The position numbers and the translations under genes are program-made. From Magnetospirillum sp. (GTDB taxonomy: Bacteria; Pseudomonadota; Alphaproteobacteria; CACIAM-22H2), in the NCBI GenBank assembly GCA_027532905.1, contig JAPZUA010000002.1, positions 930,001 to 994,000 on the forward strand: a DNA stretch of 64,000 nt, in the 5' to 3' direction. How positions within the stretch are numbered: the first letter of the stretch is position 1; the number at the start of each line of letters is the position of its first letter. Below the pieces are notes generated by a model. That model saw nothing but the letters and a program-made list of their open reading frames with translations, did no database searches and was not told the origin of the DNA. Shown here in pieces: positions 9,537 to 18,647 of this stretch.

Positions 9537-10315
9537 CGCAAGAAGCCGCTGATCGCATCGTAAAGAAGCTTCAGGCCGCCGAGCAGCAGCAGCGTGTAGC
9601 AGACCAAATAGAGCGTGGGTTCGGCGATGCGGTCATGCCATTTGCGCCCCATCCACACGCCGAGCGGCACGGTGGGTGCGAGCGCCAACGCGGTCCACAA
9701 AAGATGCGGCTCGAGCGCGCCGAGCCACATATAGGGACCGATCTTGATCGTGTTCCCCATCGCGAAAAACGCCGCTGCCGTGCCCGCGAACACCGTTTTG
9801 TCGAGCCGCTGGCGCAGCAGATAGATCTGCAAAGGCGGCCCGCCCGAATGCGCCACGAATGTCGTGAAGCCGGCCATGCTGCCCCACAGCATGGCGCTTG
9901 GAAAACTCGGAAGCGTGGGCGGCGGCAACGGCGCCGTGCTCCGCAAGAGCCGGTTCGCAAACCAGCGCAAGGTGAAGACCAGCGTGATCAGCGCGATGGC
10001 GAGCACCACATAGCGCTGGTCGACATAGACGAAGGCCAAAAATCCGAGCCCGAGCCCGACGAGCAAGGCCGGTGCGAGCCGCACGAGATTCGGTTTGCTC
10101 CAGGTGCGCGGCGGATAGGCGTTCAGCGCGAACACATCCTGCAATGCAACCAAAGGCGCCATAACGATCGCGGCATCGAGCGGGTCCATGACAAGCGAAA
10201 GAAACGGAATCCCGAGCGTCGCAAAACCGCCGCCGAAACCGCCTTTGAGGAACGAGATGACGAAGATCGTCGTTGCGGCAACGAGATAGAATGTCGGATC
10301 GGTCGGCAAACCCAT
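9533..10315 (-). CDS. TauE/SafE family permease
   Basis: This membrane protein of about 260 residues has roughly eight hydrophobic segments and the Gly-rich motif of the TauE/SafE (DUF81) family, ISFLKGGFGGGFATLGIPFLSL, near the N-terminus. The matching element of the second half is GFTTFVAHSGGPPLQIYLL. The family exports sulfite, sulfoacetate or other small anions; here the substrate is unknown. I chose ATG 10315. A GTG eight codons upstream (10339) is possible. No sulfur-oxidation genes lie nearby, although cysK and sseA are in the same window about 47 kb away. Confidence 0.88.
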   Translation of the reverse strand: MGLPTDPTFYLVAATTIFVISFLKGGFGGGFATLGIPFLSLVMDPLDAAIVMAPLVALQDVFALNAYPPRTWSKPNLVRLAPALLVGLGLGFLAFVYVDQRYVVLAIALITLVFTLRWFANRLLRSTAPLPPPTLPSFPSAMLWGSMAGFTTFVAHSGGPPLQIYLLRQRLDKTVFAGTAAAFFAMGNTIKIGPYMWLGALEPHLLWTALALAPTVPLGVWMGRKWHDRIAEPTLYLVCYTLLLLGGLKLLYDAISGFLR

Positions 10316-10703
10316 GGCGCTACAGTGATTTGCCTGCACAGCGCCTGCAAGACAAACCTATGTGCTGCAAATCATTTATACACGTCAGATACTTATGAGG
10401 CTGTCACAGGTCTGCAATATCGGCAATTTGCCGGCTTCCCAATGGCTTCAAGGGCTTGGCTTACTGCGCTTGACCCCCTTGGCGCGAGCGCCTAGACCTG
10501 AGCCTCGAAAACGAAAGACGGATCCCATGTCGTCGATCAAATCGGTTATTTCCGCACTTTGCGGCCGCCAGTTCAGCTGGCTTTATTTGTCGTCCGAGCC
10601 GGACCGTTAGCGTTCCGAGCGAACGCGCATCTGCGCTCCGTCCAAGTTATGTGCAATTGAGAGTTACAAGGACTGGCTCCGCAACGGGGGCCGGAACGGT
10701 GTC
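10316..10703. other. intergenic region with a 27-codon ORF and two small hairpins
   Basis: This stretch between divergent genes holds no recognisable protein. Bases about 10360-10400 are AT-rich and could hold the promoters. A short ATG frame (10527-10610, 27 codons, beginning MSSIKSVISAL) ends in two back-to-back inverted repeats: GTCCG/CGGAC at 10592-10604 and GCGTTC/GAACGC at 10610-10626. No T-run follows them. I cannot say whether the mini-ORF is translated. Confidence 0.3.
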
Positions 10704-11990
10704 ATGTTTTTCGATACGATCGATTTCTCCGCGCGCCGCCCGACGGTGCGAGCGCGCATCCCCGCCGTGCGCGGTCGCCTTGTCGGTATGCGCAAAGCCG
10801 AAGTGTGCGTCGTGGGTGCAGGCTATGCGGGCCTGTCCAGCGCCTTGCATTTGGCGCAAGCCGGCTACGACACAGTGGTGCTCGAAGCCGACAGCGTGGG
10901 TGCAGGCGCGTCCGGGCGCAATGGCGGCCAAGTCATGCCAGGTTATGCCGCCGACCCGCACGCCTTGCTGGCTGCCCTGGGGGCACGGCCGGCATCGCAG
11001 CTCTGGGCTTTGTCGGTCGAAGCTGTCGCCAAGACACGCGCCCTTGCCGGCACGAGCTGCGACATCGACGCGAAGGTCGCAATCGTCGCGGCCGACCGTG
11101 CGAGCCATGCCGAAATCGAACGCGCCGTTGCCGTGCGCCGCGACGTTTTCGGCGACCGCCTAATCGCGTTGCACGACGCGCCCAGCCTTGCCCGCGCGGT
11201 TGCGGTCGCAAACCAGCAAGGCGGCGCCATCGATGCGCGCGCCTTCGCCCTCGACCCGCAGAAATACGTGCAGAGCCTTGCAAAGCGCGTGCGCGAGGCC
11301 GGCACCACGATCCACGAGGCAAGCCCTGCCCTGCGGCTTTCGCGGGCCAACGGAATGTGGACGATCGACACGCCGACGGGCAGCGTGCGCGCGGCCCACG
11401 TCGTACTCGCGGCCAACGTCGACAATGCGGGCCTTGCGACCGATACCAATCGCCTCGCCGCACCGGTGCGCACTTTCATGCTCGAGACGGCGCCCTCGCC
11501 CCTGGTCGGCCGAGCGCTGGCGGGCGTTGCCGCCGGTTTCGACACGACCGCAAGCCTGCACTATTTCCGGCGCACGGCCGACGGGCGTCTGCAGTTCGGC
11601 GGCGGCGGCTGGCCGGGCCGCATCGCCCCGCCGCTCGCCGATATGTATCTGCGGCGCAAGATGGCGCGCGTGTTCCCGCAGCTCGCCCATCTGGCGGTGG
11701 CACGCCAATGGAGCGGCCTCGTCGACGTGACGACCGACGGCTTGCCGCGCTTTGCGCGCGCGGACGGCCTCATCCGCCTGTTGGGCTTCTGCGGCCACGG
11801 CATCGCGCTGGCAACACTCGCAGGCCAGCTCGTTGCGGACGCGATCGACGACCAGTCGGACAGGCTTGCCCTGTTCACGCGGCTCGACCAGAAACGCAAT
11901 TGGCCGACGGCAGCGGGCCGAACCGCACAGCTCGCGATTCAAAGCTTTGCGCCGTCAATGGCGCGGTTCCTCAAGCTGGCCAGCGCATAA
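10704..11990 (+). CDS. FAD-dependent amine/amino-acid oxidoreductase (DadA/PuuB-like)
   Basis: This 428-residue flavoprotein has a Rossmann FAD-binding motif VCVVGAGYAGLSSALHLA (about residues 34-51), an acidic ribose-binding residue in VVLEAD, and SVGAGASGRNGGQVMPGY, the pattern of the DAO family that includes gamma-glutamylputrescine oxidase (PuuB) and glycine/D-amino-acid oxidases. The C-terminal FAD motif GFCGHGIALATLAGQLVAD is also present. The likely reaction is oxidative deamination of a secondary amine or amino acid. The substrate is not fixed by sequence and no polyamine genes lie nearby. The first ~33 residues precede the FAD fold and fit the PuuB-type N-terminal extension. Confidence 0.87.
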   Translation: MFFDTIDFSARRPTVRARIPAVRGRLVGMRKAEVCVVGAGYAGLSSALHLAQAGYDTVVLEADSVGAGASGRNGGQVMPGYAADPHALLAALGARPASQLWALSVEAVAKTRALAGTSCDIDAKVAIVAADRASHAEIERAVAVRRDVFGDRLIALHDAPSLARAVAVANQQGGAIDARAFALDPQKYVQSLAKRVREAGTTIHEASPALRLSRANGMWTIDTPTGSVRAAHVVLAANVDNAGLATDTNRLAAPVRTFMLETAPSPLVGRALAGVAAGFDTTASLHYFRRTADGRLQFGGGGWPGRIAPPLADMYLRRKMARVFPQLAHLAVARQWSGLVDVTTDGLPRFARADGLIRLLGFCGHGIALATLAGQLVADAIDDQSDRLALFTRLDQKRNWPTAAGRTAQLAIQSFAPSMARFLKLASA

Positions 11991-12060
11991 AGCTTGCGCG
12001 AGCTCGGGCAAGGCGGCAAATTCCGCCGCCTTCCCGCCCTCGTCGCTTTAAAGGTCCTGC

Positions 12061-13293
12061 TTGCCCATGCCCGCTCTGCCGCTGACCGGTCTTCGCGTGT
12101 TCGACCTTACGCGCATTCTCGCAGGTCCGAGCTGCACGCAGCTGCTGGGCGATCTCGGGGCCGACGTGATCAAGATCGAACGCGCGGGTGCCGGCGACGA
12201 CACGCGCAAATGGGGGCCTCCTTACGTCAAAGACGCGGCCGGCAACGACACGTCGGAGAGCGCTTATTATCTATCGGCCAACCGCAACAAGCGGTCGATC
12301 ACGCTCGATTTGTCGAAACCCGAGGGCCAGAAACTGGCGCGCCGGCTGATCGCCAAATCCGACATCATGATCGAGAATTTCAAGGTCGGCGATCTCGCCA
12401 AATTCGGGCTCGACTACGCCACGCTGTCGCGCGAGTTCCCGCGTCTTGTGTACTGCTCGATTACCGGTTTTGGCCAGACAGGGCCTTACGCGCCGCGCGC
12501 GGGCTACGACATGCTGGCCCAAGCTCTCGGCGGCATCATGTCGATCACCGGGCCTGCGCATGATGGCCCCGGCAGCCAGCCCTACAAAGTGGGGGTGGGC
12601 ATTGCCGACCTCATGACCGGCATGTATGCGGCCGTAGCGATCCTCGCGGCCTTGCGCCACCGCGACAGTACGGGCGAAGGCCAGCATATCGACATGGCCC
12701 TCCTCGACACGCAGGTTGCGTGGCTAGCCAACGAAGGGCTCAATTATCTCGTGTCCGGCAAGACGCCCGTGCGCCGGGGCAACGCGCACCCAAACATCGT
12801 GCCCTACGAAGTCTTCGCTTGCGCCGACGGTTTCGTCATTCTGGCGATCGGCAATGACGGCCAGTTCGCCAAATTTTGTGCCTTTGCCGGTCGCGCGGAG
12901 CTTGCCGCAGATCCGCGCTACGCAACCAACCCTGCGCGAGTCGCCAACCGCGCCGAACTCGTGGCGATCGTGAACGGCATTACGGGTGCGAAACCGCAGA
13001 GCCATTGGGTCGAAGGCCTCGCGAAAGCCGGCGTGCCGTGCTCGCCCGTCAACGACATCGCGCAGGTTTTCGAAGACCCGCAGGTCAAAGCGCGCAACAT
13101 GCAGATCGCGATGCCGCACGCCTCGGGCCAGGACGTGCCTTTGATCGCAAGCCCGATCAAGATGTCGAAGACGCCGCCCGCATATCGCCATCCCCCGCCC
13201 ACCTGCGGCCAGCACACCGACGCGATCCTTGAAGAGCTTCTGGCACTTTCGTCGTCCGAAATCGCCGCCTTGCGCAAAGACGGCATCGTCTGA
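12061..13293 (+). CDS. CaiB/BaiF family CoA-transferase (type III)
   Basis: This 410-residue protein belongs to the type III CoA-transferases, which move CoA between carboxylic acids through an acyl-aspartyl intermediate. Clear motifs: LRVFDLTRILAGPSCTQLLGDLGADVIKIE at the N-terminus, NRNKRSITLDL, the segment GQHIDMALLDTQVAW containing the catalytic Asp, and HPNIVPYEVF. The donor and acceptor acids are not readable. TTG 12061 is seven bases after AAAGG. ATG 12067 is the alternative and differs by two residues. Its stop shares a base with the next ATG, which ties it to the small membrane protein and the copper genes that follow. Confidence 0.92.
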   Translation: MPMPALPLTGLRVFDLTRILAGPSCTQLLGDLGADVIKIERAGAGDDTRKWGPPYVKDAAGNDTSESAYYLSANRNKRSITLDLSKPEGQKLARRLIAKSDIMIENFKVGDLAKFGLDYATLSREFPRLVYCSITGFGQTGPYAPRAGYDMLAQALGGIMSITGPAHDGPGSQPYKVGVGIADLMTGMYAAVAILAALRHRDSTGEGQHIDMALLDTQVAWLANEGLNYLVSGKTPVRRGNAHPNIVPYEVFACADGFVILAIGNDGQFAKFCAFAGRAELAADPRYATNPARVANRAELVAIVNGITGAKPQSHWVEGLAKAGVPCSPVNDIAQVFEDPQVKARNMQIAMPHASGQDVPLIASPIKMSKTPPAYRHPPPTCGQHTDAILEELLALSSSEIAALRKDGIV

Positions 13294-13493
13294 TGGCGTA
13301 TTCGGCCGATTTGTGGAGCGGCCTCCTGCTGCTGATCGGCGTCGCCTTCCTCGTCGCAGGCCTGCTTGTGGCAAGCCGGCGCCGCCCGACCGACACGGCG
13401 GGCGGCCGCTGGCTTGTGAGGATCGGTGCCATTGTACTTTTCGGTGGTATATGCTTGACAATCCTCGGTGTATTTCGTGAAGTGACGCGATGA
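13293..13493 (+). CDS. small two-helix membrane protein, unknown function
   Basis: The 66-residue product has two hydrophobic segments (about residues 8-28 and 42-60) separated by a basic loop rich in Arg (SRRRPTD). It is a typical small inner-membrane hairpin protein and I do not recognise the family. Translation is coupled on both sides: the ATG overlaps the stop of the CaiB gene (TGATG), and its own stop overlaps the start of the DUF2946 gene (ATGA). This makes it very likely to be expressed and part of the same operon. Confidence 0.7.
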   Translation: MAYSADLWSGLLLLIGVAFLVAGLLVASRRRPTDTAGGRWLVRIGAIVLFGGICLTILGVFREVTR

Positions 13494-13858
13494 GTCGCGT
13501 TTCGACATCCTCGATCTGGCGCGAGATTGCGCTCTGGCTTGCCGCACTTGCCGTGTTTGTGCAGGCGACGACGCTGTCGGCGCACTTGGCGCATGCGGCG
13601 GCAGGCCAGCCGCATGCGGTTCTGTGCTCGGGCGACATGCTGCCCGACGACGGGATGGCGCCGGCGAGAATGGCCTGCCCAATCTGCCAGGTGCCGCAGA
13701 CCGGCGGCTTGCTGCCGCCGGTCTGCGCAAGCGCTTTGCCAATTGTTTTCGATGGCCGCCCGATCGAATTCGCCGTCGTATCGGCGCCCGCACCGCAGAA
13801 GCTGCGCCTGCATCAAAGCCAGCCGCGAGCCCCCCCAGGCTTACCCGAGAAAATCTAG
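13490..13858 (+). CDS. DUF2946-like protein with a CPICQ motif (copper-associated)
   Basis: This 122-residue protein has one N-terminal hydrophobic segment (about residues 12-34, signal or anchor). It then has a short region with HLAHAAAGQPHAVLCSGD and the MACPICQ motif, the His/Cys pattern of DUF2946 proteins, which recur in copper-related gene clusters. A role in periplasmic copper binding or delivery is inferred from the motif and from the YcnI and CopC-CopD genes directly downstream. The tail is Pro-rich. The start overlaps the previous stop by four bases. Confidence 0.75.
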   Translation: MSRVSTSSIWREIALWLAALAVFVQATTLSAHLAHAAAGQPHAVLCSGDMLPDDGMAPARMACPICQVPQTGGLLPPVCASALPIVFDGRPIEFAVVSAPAPQKLRLHQSQPRAPPGLPEKI

Positions 13859-13898
13859 TTCGAAGATTCTCGCGTTCGATCCACCTGGAGATACGAAA

Positions 13899-14429
13899 AT
13901 GTTGAAGACCGTTCATGCGGCGGCCCTTGCGGCCGCTGCTCTTGGCTGCGTGCTCGTTGCTGGCCATGCCACTGCCCATGTCACACTCGAACAGCAGCAA
14001 GCCGTTGCCGGCAGCACCTACAAGGCGGTGCTGCGCGTGCCGCACGGCTGCGAGGGCTCGCCCACAATCCGACTGCGCGTGCAGATCCCCGACGGCATGA
14101 CCAACGTCAAACCGATGCCGAAGGCGGGCTGGGAGCTTTCGACCGTGCGCGGCAAACTCGCCACACCGGTTGCGGGCGACCACGGCGCGCAAATCACCGA
14201 AGGTGTGCGCGAGGTGGTCTGGAGCGGCGGTCGCCTCCTCGACGAGCACTACGACGAGTTCGTGCTGCGCGGCACACTGCCCAACAAGGCGGGGGAAACG
14301 ATCCATTTCCCGACCGTGTCGGAATGCGAACGCGGCGTGGAGCGCTGGATCGAGATTCCGGCCGCCGGAAAGTCGTCCGGCGACTATCGCTTCCCTGCCC
14401 CGTCCTTGCGCCTGACGCCGCGCAATTGA
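13899..14429 (+). CDS. YcnI family periplasmic copper-binding protein (DUF1775)
   Basis: The product is 176 residues long. A signal peptide of 26 residues ends in HATA, leaving mature His27 (HVTLEQQQA) at the N-terminus. YcnI proteins bind Cu(II) through this first His with a nearby Glu and a Trp (a mono-histidine brace); the Glu in HVTLE and Trp residues such as WELS are present. The domain continues with YKAVLRVPHGCEGSPT and GWELSTVRGK. The usual C-terminal membrane anchor of Gram-positive YcnI is absent, so it is soluble in the periplasm. It lies 40 bases after DUF2946 and overlaps the start of the CopC-CopD fusion, which fits a copper chaperone. Confidence 0.9.
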   Translation: MLKTVHAAALAAAALGCVLVAGHATAHVTLEQQQAVAGSTYKAVLRVPHGCEGSPTIRLRVQIPDGMTNVKPMPKAGWELSTVRGKLATPVAGDHGAQITEGVREVVWSGGRLLDEHYDEFVLRGTLPNKAGETIHFPTVSECERGVERWIEIPAAGKSSGDYRFPAPSLRLTPRN

Positions 14430-16006
14430 GCGGCAGCCGCAAAAAACGCATTGGCCATGCCGCGATCCTCGCGATCGCGGCATGGCTTTGGGCGTCGGCG
14501 GCCTTTGCGCACGCCGTCCTGCTCGGCACGTCGCCTGCCGACGGGACGGCGCTGGCGCAGAGTCCGCAACGCATCGTGTTCGCGTTCAACGAAACGGTCG
14601 TGCCCGCCGATGTGCGGATCCTCGATGCCAACGGAACGCTGCATGCGGGGCCAACAGGTGCGGAAGTCAAAGACGGTGCGGTAACGCTGACGCTCGCGGC
14701 ACCCTTGCCGCCGGGCCAGTATGTCGCAGCCTATCGCGTTGCCTCGGCGGACACGCATCCGATCTCCGGCGCCATTCGCTTTTCGGTCGGCGAAACGGCA
14801 CCCGACATATCGGGCACGATCGACAACACCGACTACGCGGATCGCTGGACGGCACTCTCCATCATCGTGCGCTTCGTGCGCGATACGGGCCTTGCCGTCG
14901 GAATCGGCGGCGCATTTTTTGTTCTGCTGGTCGCTCCGGCCGCGACGGCGATCGCATCGATCCGGTTGGCCCTCGGTGCGGCGGCCTTGGCGAGCCTCGC
15001 GGGGGCCATGGTCGCCGGTGCGCGTCTGGCAGCGCCAACCTCGCCCCTGTCGCCATCGTTCTGGCAAACGACCTTGAGCCTTTCGGCCGCGGTTGCCGCC
15101 GCTACCATTCTGCTTGGCCTCTTTGCTTCGTGGTTCGCACTGCGGATGGGGTCGAAAACGCTGGCGCTCCTCGGCCTTGTCTTGGCCGCACTCGGCACCG
15201 CGCTGACCGGCCACGCCGCAACCGGCGACAGCGTCGCGTTGCTTGCGCAGACCGCGCATAGTCTTGCCGCCTTCGTGTGGCTCGGTGCGCTGGTGCCGTT
15301 GTTGCGCCTTGCGCAAACCGCTTCGGCGCCCGCAATTCAAATAGCAGCACAGCGTTTTTTGGGGCTGGCGCTCGCGATCGTGCCGATCGCCCTAGCGGGT
15401 GCCGTCATCCTTGTCGTCGCCCGCGTTCCGATCGAACTCGCGGGATCGGCCTATGGTCTTTTGGCTTTGGCGAAAACCGTGCTGCTGGGAGGTCTGCTTG
15501 CTGTGGCAGCCCAAAACCGCTGGCGCTTGGTGCCGAAGCTCGTTGCCGACACGGCCGCGCGCGTGCACTTCGTGCGAAACATGCGCATCGACATCCTATT
15601 GGCAGCGGCCCTGCTTGGCGTCACGGCCCTGCTGAGCCACACCCCGCCGCCGAGCCATAGTGCGCTACACGCGCACGCACCCTCGGCCGGCCGATCGGTT
15701 GCCCTTATGCGCGAGGGCCATCAACTGACCGTCGTGGTCGAGGGTGCGACGATCGATCTCTATCTCGCAGCACCCGACCTTTCGGCCTTCGACCCGCTCG
15801 AGACGATTCTGGCGATTTCGCAGCCCGGCCTTGGCATCGAAACGTTGAAGCTGCCGCTGCAGCACCGCGCGCCCGGCCACTACCAGGCGCGCTTGAGCGG
15901 CATCGCCGCGCGCGGCAAATGGCAGCTGCGTGTCGAAGCGCTCGTGACGGATTTCAAGAAGATCCTGTTCGAAACCGAAATCGATCTCGGATCAGCGTCC
16001 AGCTAG
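14426..16006 (+). CDS. CopC-CopD fusion protein, copper handling
   Basis: This 526-residue protein joins a periplasmic CopC-like domain to a CopD-like membrane domain. A signal peptide ends at AFA, so mature CopC starts with His29 (HAVLLGTSP). Asp109 and His111 in SADTHPISG are the other usual Cu(II) ligands. Residues about 140-430 form eight or so membrane helices (CopD), which are thought to carry copper inward. A soluble tail of about 110 residues follows. I start it at TTG 14426, which overlaps the YcnI stop (TTGA) and gives a good signal peptide. A longer in-frame start would lack one. Confidence 0.9.
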   Translation: MSGSRKKRIGHAAILAIAAWLWASAAFAHAVLLGTSPADGTALAQSPQRIVFAFNETVVPADVRILDANGTLHAGPTGAEVKDGAVTLTLAAPLPPGQYVAAYRVASADTHPISGAIRFSVGETAPDISGTIDNTDYADRWTALSIIVRFVRDTGLAVGIGGAFFVLLVAPAATAIASIRLALGAAALASLAGAMVAGARLAAPTSPLSPSFWQTTLSLSAAVAAATILLGLFASWFALRMGSKTLALLGLVLAALGTALTGHAATGDSVALLAQTAHSLAAFVWLGALVPLLRLAQTASAPAIQIAAQRFLGLALAIVPIALAGAVILVVARVPIELAGSAYGLLALAKTVLLGGLLAVAAQNRWRLVPKLVADTAARVHFVRNMRIDILLAAALLGVTALLSHTPPPSHSALHAHAPSAGRSVALMREGHQLTVVVEGATIDLYLAAPDLSAFDPLETILAISQPGLGIETLKLPLQHRAPGHYQARLSGIAARGKWQLRVEALVTDFKKILFETEIDLGSASS

Positions 16007-16210
16007 GCGCACATTCTCGGCTTCGAGCGCGCGTGCGATGTCGGCCGCGAGCAGCGATGCTGCCTTGTGTCCAAGCTCGCCCGATGGACCGCCATTCGTC
16101 AAAGCCAGCAGCTTGTCGATTGCGGCCGCACACTGCGCTGCCACCGCATGGCTTTCCGATGCCGAAGGGCTTGTACGAGTCGTCAGATCGGGCGGGGTTG
16201 CTTTGGCCAT
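15992..16210 (-). CDS. small hypothetical protein (72 aa)
   Basis: I do not recognise this family. From ATG 16210 the protein is short and Ala-rich. The helix-forming part [15 protein letters not shown] is followed by [21 protein letters not shown], which suggests a small helical cytoplasmic protein. Codon use is like that of the neighbours. It converges on the CopC-CopD gene, overlapping its last 15 bases, and is divergent from pyrB. An open frame this short can occur by chance in GC-rich DNA, so the call is moderate. Confidence 0.5.
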   Translation of the reverse strand: MAKATPPDLTTRTSPSASESHAVAAQCAAAIDKLLALTNGGPSGELGHKAASLLAADIARALEAENVRLAGR

Positions 16211-16279
16211 GGGACGAACTTGGCATGCAATGGTTAACAATTGGTTTCGTTGCCAAATTCACGATACGCAACGCGCTGC

Positions 16280-16308
16280 TTGCGGGCGCTGTGGCCTGTC
16301 GATATAAC
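16280..16308 (+). promoter_or_regulatory. possible pyrB promoter, leaderless or nearly so
   Basis: TATAAC at 16303-16308 matches the -10 consensus in five of six positions and has TTGCGG 17 bases upstream (16280-16285). The expected transcript start falls only a few bases before the pyrB ATG at 16318, and no ribosome-binding site precedes that ATG. This would give a leaderless message. The -35 box is poor. Confidence 0.35.
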
Positions 16309-16317
16309 GCCGCTTTA

Positions 16318-17289
16318 ATGTCTCAAAGTGCATTTCCCGTCGGCCGACTGCGTCTGCGCCATCTCTTGGGCATCGAAGGCCTATCTGCCGAGGAAATCAC
16401 GCTCCTTCTCGACCTCTCCGAATCCTACGTCGAACAGAACCGCGCGCGCGGCGGCAAAAGCAGCCTGCTGCGCGGTCGCACCATCATCAATCTGTTCTTC
16501 GAGAATTCCACGCGCACGCGCACTTCATTCGAGCTTGCGGGCAAGCGCCTGGGCGGCGACGTTGTGAACATGTCGGCCGAAGTTTCGTCCATCAAAAAGG
16601 GTGAGACCCTGATGGACACGGCCGTCACAATGAACGCAATGCTGCCCGACGTGCTGATCGTGCGCCATCCGGACTCTGGGGCCGTCAAGCTCCTGTCGGA
16701 GAAAGTGGACTGCGCGGTCATCAACGCGGGCGACGGCACGCACGAACACCCGACCCAAGCGCTGCTCGACGCGCTCGCCATCCGCCGCCACAAGAAGCGC
16801 CTGCAGGGGCTGCTCGTGGCGATCTGCGGCGATATTCTGCACAGCCGCGTGGCGCGCTCGAATATCCATCTTCTGGCCACGATGGGGGCACGCGTGCGCG
16901 TCGTCGGCCCGCCGACCTTGATGCCGACGGCGATCGCACGCATGGGCGTGGAAGTGTTCCACGACATGCGCAAAGGCCTTGAAGGCGTTGACATCGTGAT
17001 GATGCTGCGCCTGCAGACCGAGCGCATGCAGGGCAATTTCGTGCCGTCGGTACGCGAGTATTTCCGCCATTACGGCCTCGACTACGAAAAGCTCAGCGTG
17101 GCCAAGCCCGACGCGCTGATCATGCATCCGGGCCCGATGAACCGGGGCGTCGAAATCGACAGCGAAGTCGCCGACGACGTCGACCGCTCGCTCATTCGCG
17201 AACAGGTCGAGATGGGTGTCGCCGTGCGCATGGCGTGCCTCGATCTGCTCACGCGCAATCTCGTTTCCAACACCGGCGGTGCGACGTGA
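16318..17289 (+). CDS. pyrB: aspartate carbamoyltransferase catalytic subunit
   Basis: ATCase joins carbamoyl phosphate and aspartate in the second step of pyrimidine synthesis. The 323-residue protein has the carbamoyl-phosphate site [20 protein letters not shown], the [12 protein letters not shown] loop (80s-loop Lys), the [14 protein letters not shown] motif, and the aspartate-side MLRLQTERM and [11 protein letters not shown]. Length and motifs are normal. The stop overlaps the GTG of the dihydroorotase-like gene, a typical pairing in bacteria whose ATCase is built with a DHOase-like partner and not with PyrI. Confidence 0.97.
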   Translation: MSQSAFPVGRLRLRHLLGIEGLSAEEITLLLDLSESYVEQNRARGGKSSLLRGRTIINLFFENSTRTRTSFELAGKRLGGDVVNMSAEVSSIKKGETLMDTAVTMNAMLPDVLIVRHPDSGAVKLLSEKVDCAVINAGDGTHEHPTQALLDALAIRRHKKRLQGLLVAICGDILHSRVARSNIHLLATMGARVRVVGPPTLMPTAIARMGVEVFHDMRKGLEGVDIVMMLRLQTERMQGNFVPSVREYFRHYGLDYEKLSVAKPDALIMHPGPMNRGVEIDSEVADDVDRSLIREQVEMGVAVRMACLDLLTRNLVSNTGGAT

Positions 17290-18638
17290 GATATCCCGAC
17301 GGCGTTGTGCCGGCCAAAACGCCGGGCGGACGCGGCGGCCCGCCAGTCGCCTACGTGAATGCGCGCCTCCTCGATCCGGCCTCGAATCTCGACGCCCTGG
17401 GCGGCATGGTTGTTCGCAACGGCCAGGTCGCGGAAATTGGCGCCCATTTGGCGGCCGCAGGCGCTCTGGCCGCCGCCGGCCCCGCAGGCATCGAAACGAT
17501 CGATTGCGGCGGCATGTGCCTTGCCCCCGGCCTCGTCGATATGCGCGTGCAACTGCGCGAACCCGGCGAGGAGCACAAAGAAACGATTTCGACCGCGAGC
17601 GAAGCGGCGGCTGTGGGCGGCATCACGACGATGGTCGCGCTGCCGAACACGCGACCCGCGATCGACGATGCGGCCCTGGTCGAATCGGTCGCACGCCTCG
17701 CGCGCGAAACGAGCCTCGTGCGCGTACATACTTACGCGGCCGTCACGCGCGGCCTCAACGGCAAGGAAATGACCGAGTTCGGCCTGCTCGCAGCCGCCGG
17801 CGCTTTGGGCTTTACCGACGCCACGCACGCCGTCGCCGATCCGCAATTGCTACGCCGTGCCCTTTCCTATGCGCGCACGTTCGGGAAAGCGATCATCCAG
17901 CATCCCGAAGAACCGATCCTGTCGCGCGGCGCGATGAACGAGGGCGAGTTGTCGACTCGCCTCGGCATTCCAGGCTCGCCCGCGATGGCCGAGATCATCC
18001 AGATCGAGCGCGACATCCGCATTGCCGAACTCACCGGCGGGCGCCTGCATTTCTCGAACGTCACGACCGCCCAAGGCCTTGCCGCGATCCGCAACGCCAA
18101 AGCGCGCGGCCTTGCGATCACGTGCGACACCGCCCCGCATTATTTTGCGCTCAACGAGATGGCGCTCAGCGACTACCGCACGTTTGCGAAAGTCTCCCCG
18201 CCCCTGCGCAGCGAAGACGACCGCCGTGCTGTGATCGAAGCCCTCAAGGACGGCACGATCGACGCGATCGCGTCCGACCATTCACCGCACGACCAGGATT
18301 CCAAACGCCTGCCGCTCGCCCAAGCCGCGTTCGGCACGGTCGGGCTCGAGACGCTGCTGCCGATCGTGCTCGAGCTAGTGCACAACAAGCAGCTCGGCCT
18401 GCTCGAAGCGCTCGCGAAGATCACGAGTGCGCCCGCCGCCTTGCTCGGGCTCAAGGAGGGGCGCCTTGCAAAAGGTCTTGCCGCCGACTTCGTCGTGTTC
18501 GACCCGGCAGCCCCTTGGAAGATCGAAGCCAAGCGCCTGCAGTCCAAATCCAAGAACTCCGCGTTCGACGACCGGCTCGTACAAGGGCGCGTGCTGCGCA
18601 CGGTCGCCGCCGGCATTCCCATCCATATCGCAAGCTAG
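17286..18638 (+). CDS. pyrC: dihydroorotase-like protein, probably a non-catalytic ATCase partner (PyrC'/PyrX type)
   Basis: The 450-residue protein has the dihydroorotase fold but lacks its metal site. The HxH motif of active enzymes is Arg87-Val-Gln89 here ([13 protein letters not shown]). The bridging Asp of the SDDG loop is Ala (FTDATHAV), and the His of the HVST-type motif is Asn (HFSNVTTAQ). [16 protein letters not shown] and SDHSPH remain. This is the pattern of the Pseudomonas PyrC' proteins, which do not catalyse the reaction but hold the ATCase in its active dodecamer. If so, an active DHOase must be encoded elsewhere. The GTG start overlaps the pyrB stop (GTGA), which supports a stoichiometric complex. 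Confidence 0.85.
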   Translation: MRYPDGVVPAKTPGGRGGPPVAYVNARLLDPASNLDALGGMVVRNGQVAEIGAHLAAAGALAAAGPAGIETIDCGGMCLAPGLVDMRVQLREPGEEHKETISTASEAAAVGGITTMVALPNTRPAIDDAALVESVARLARETSLVRVHTYAAVTRGLNGKEMTEFGLLAAAGALGFTDATHAVADPQLLRRALSYARTFGKAIIQHPEEPILSRGAMNEGELSTRLGIPGSPAMAEIIQIERDIRIAELTGGRLHFSNVTTAQGLAAIRNAKARGLAITCDTAPHYFALNEMALSDYRTFAKVSPPLRSEDDRRAVIEALKDGTIDAIASDHSPHDQDSKRLPLAQAAFGTVGLETLLPIVLELVHNKQLGLLEALAKITSAPAALLGLKEGRLAKGLAADFVVFDPAAPWKIEAKRLQSKSKNSAFDDRLVQGRVLRTVAAGIPIHIAS

Positions 18639-18647
18639 GGCATCGCC

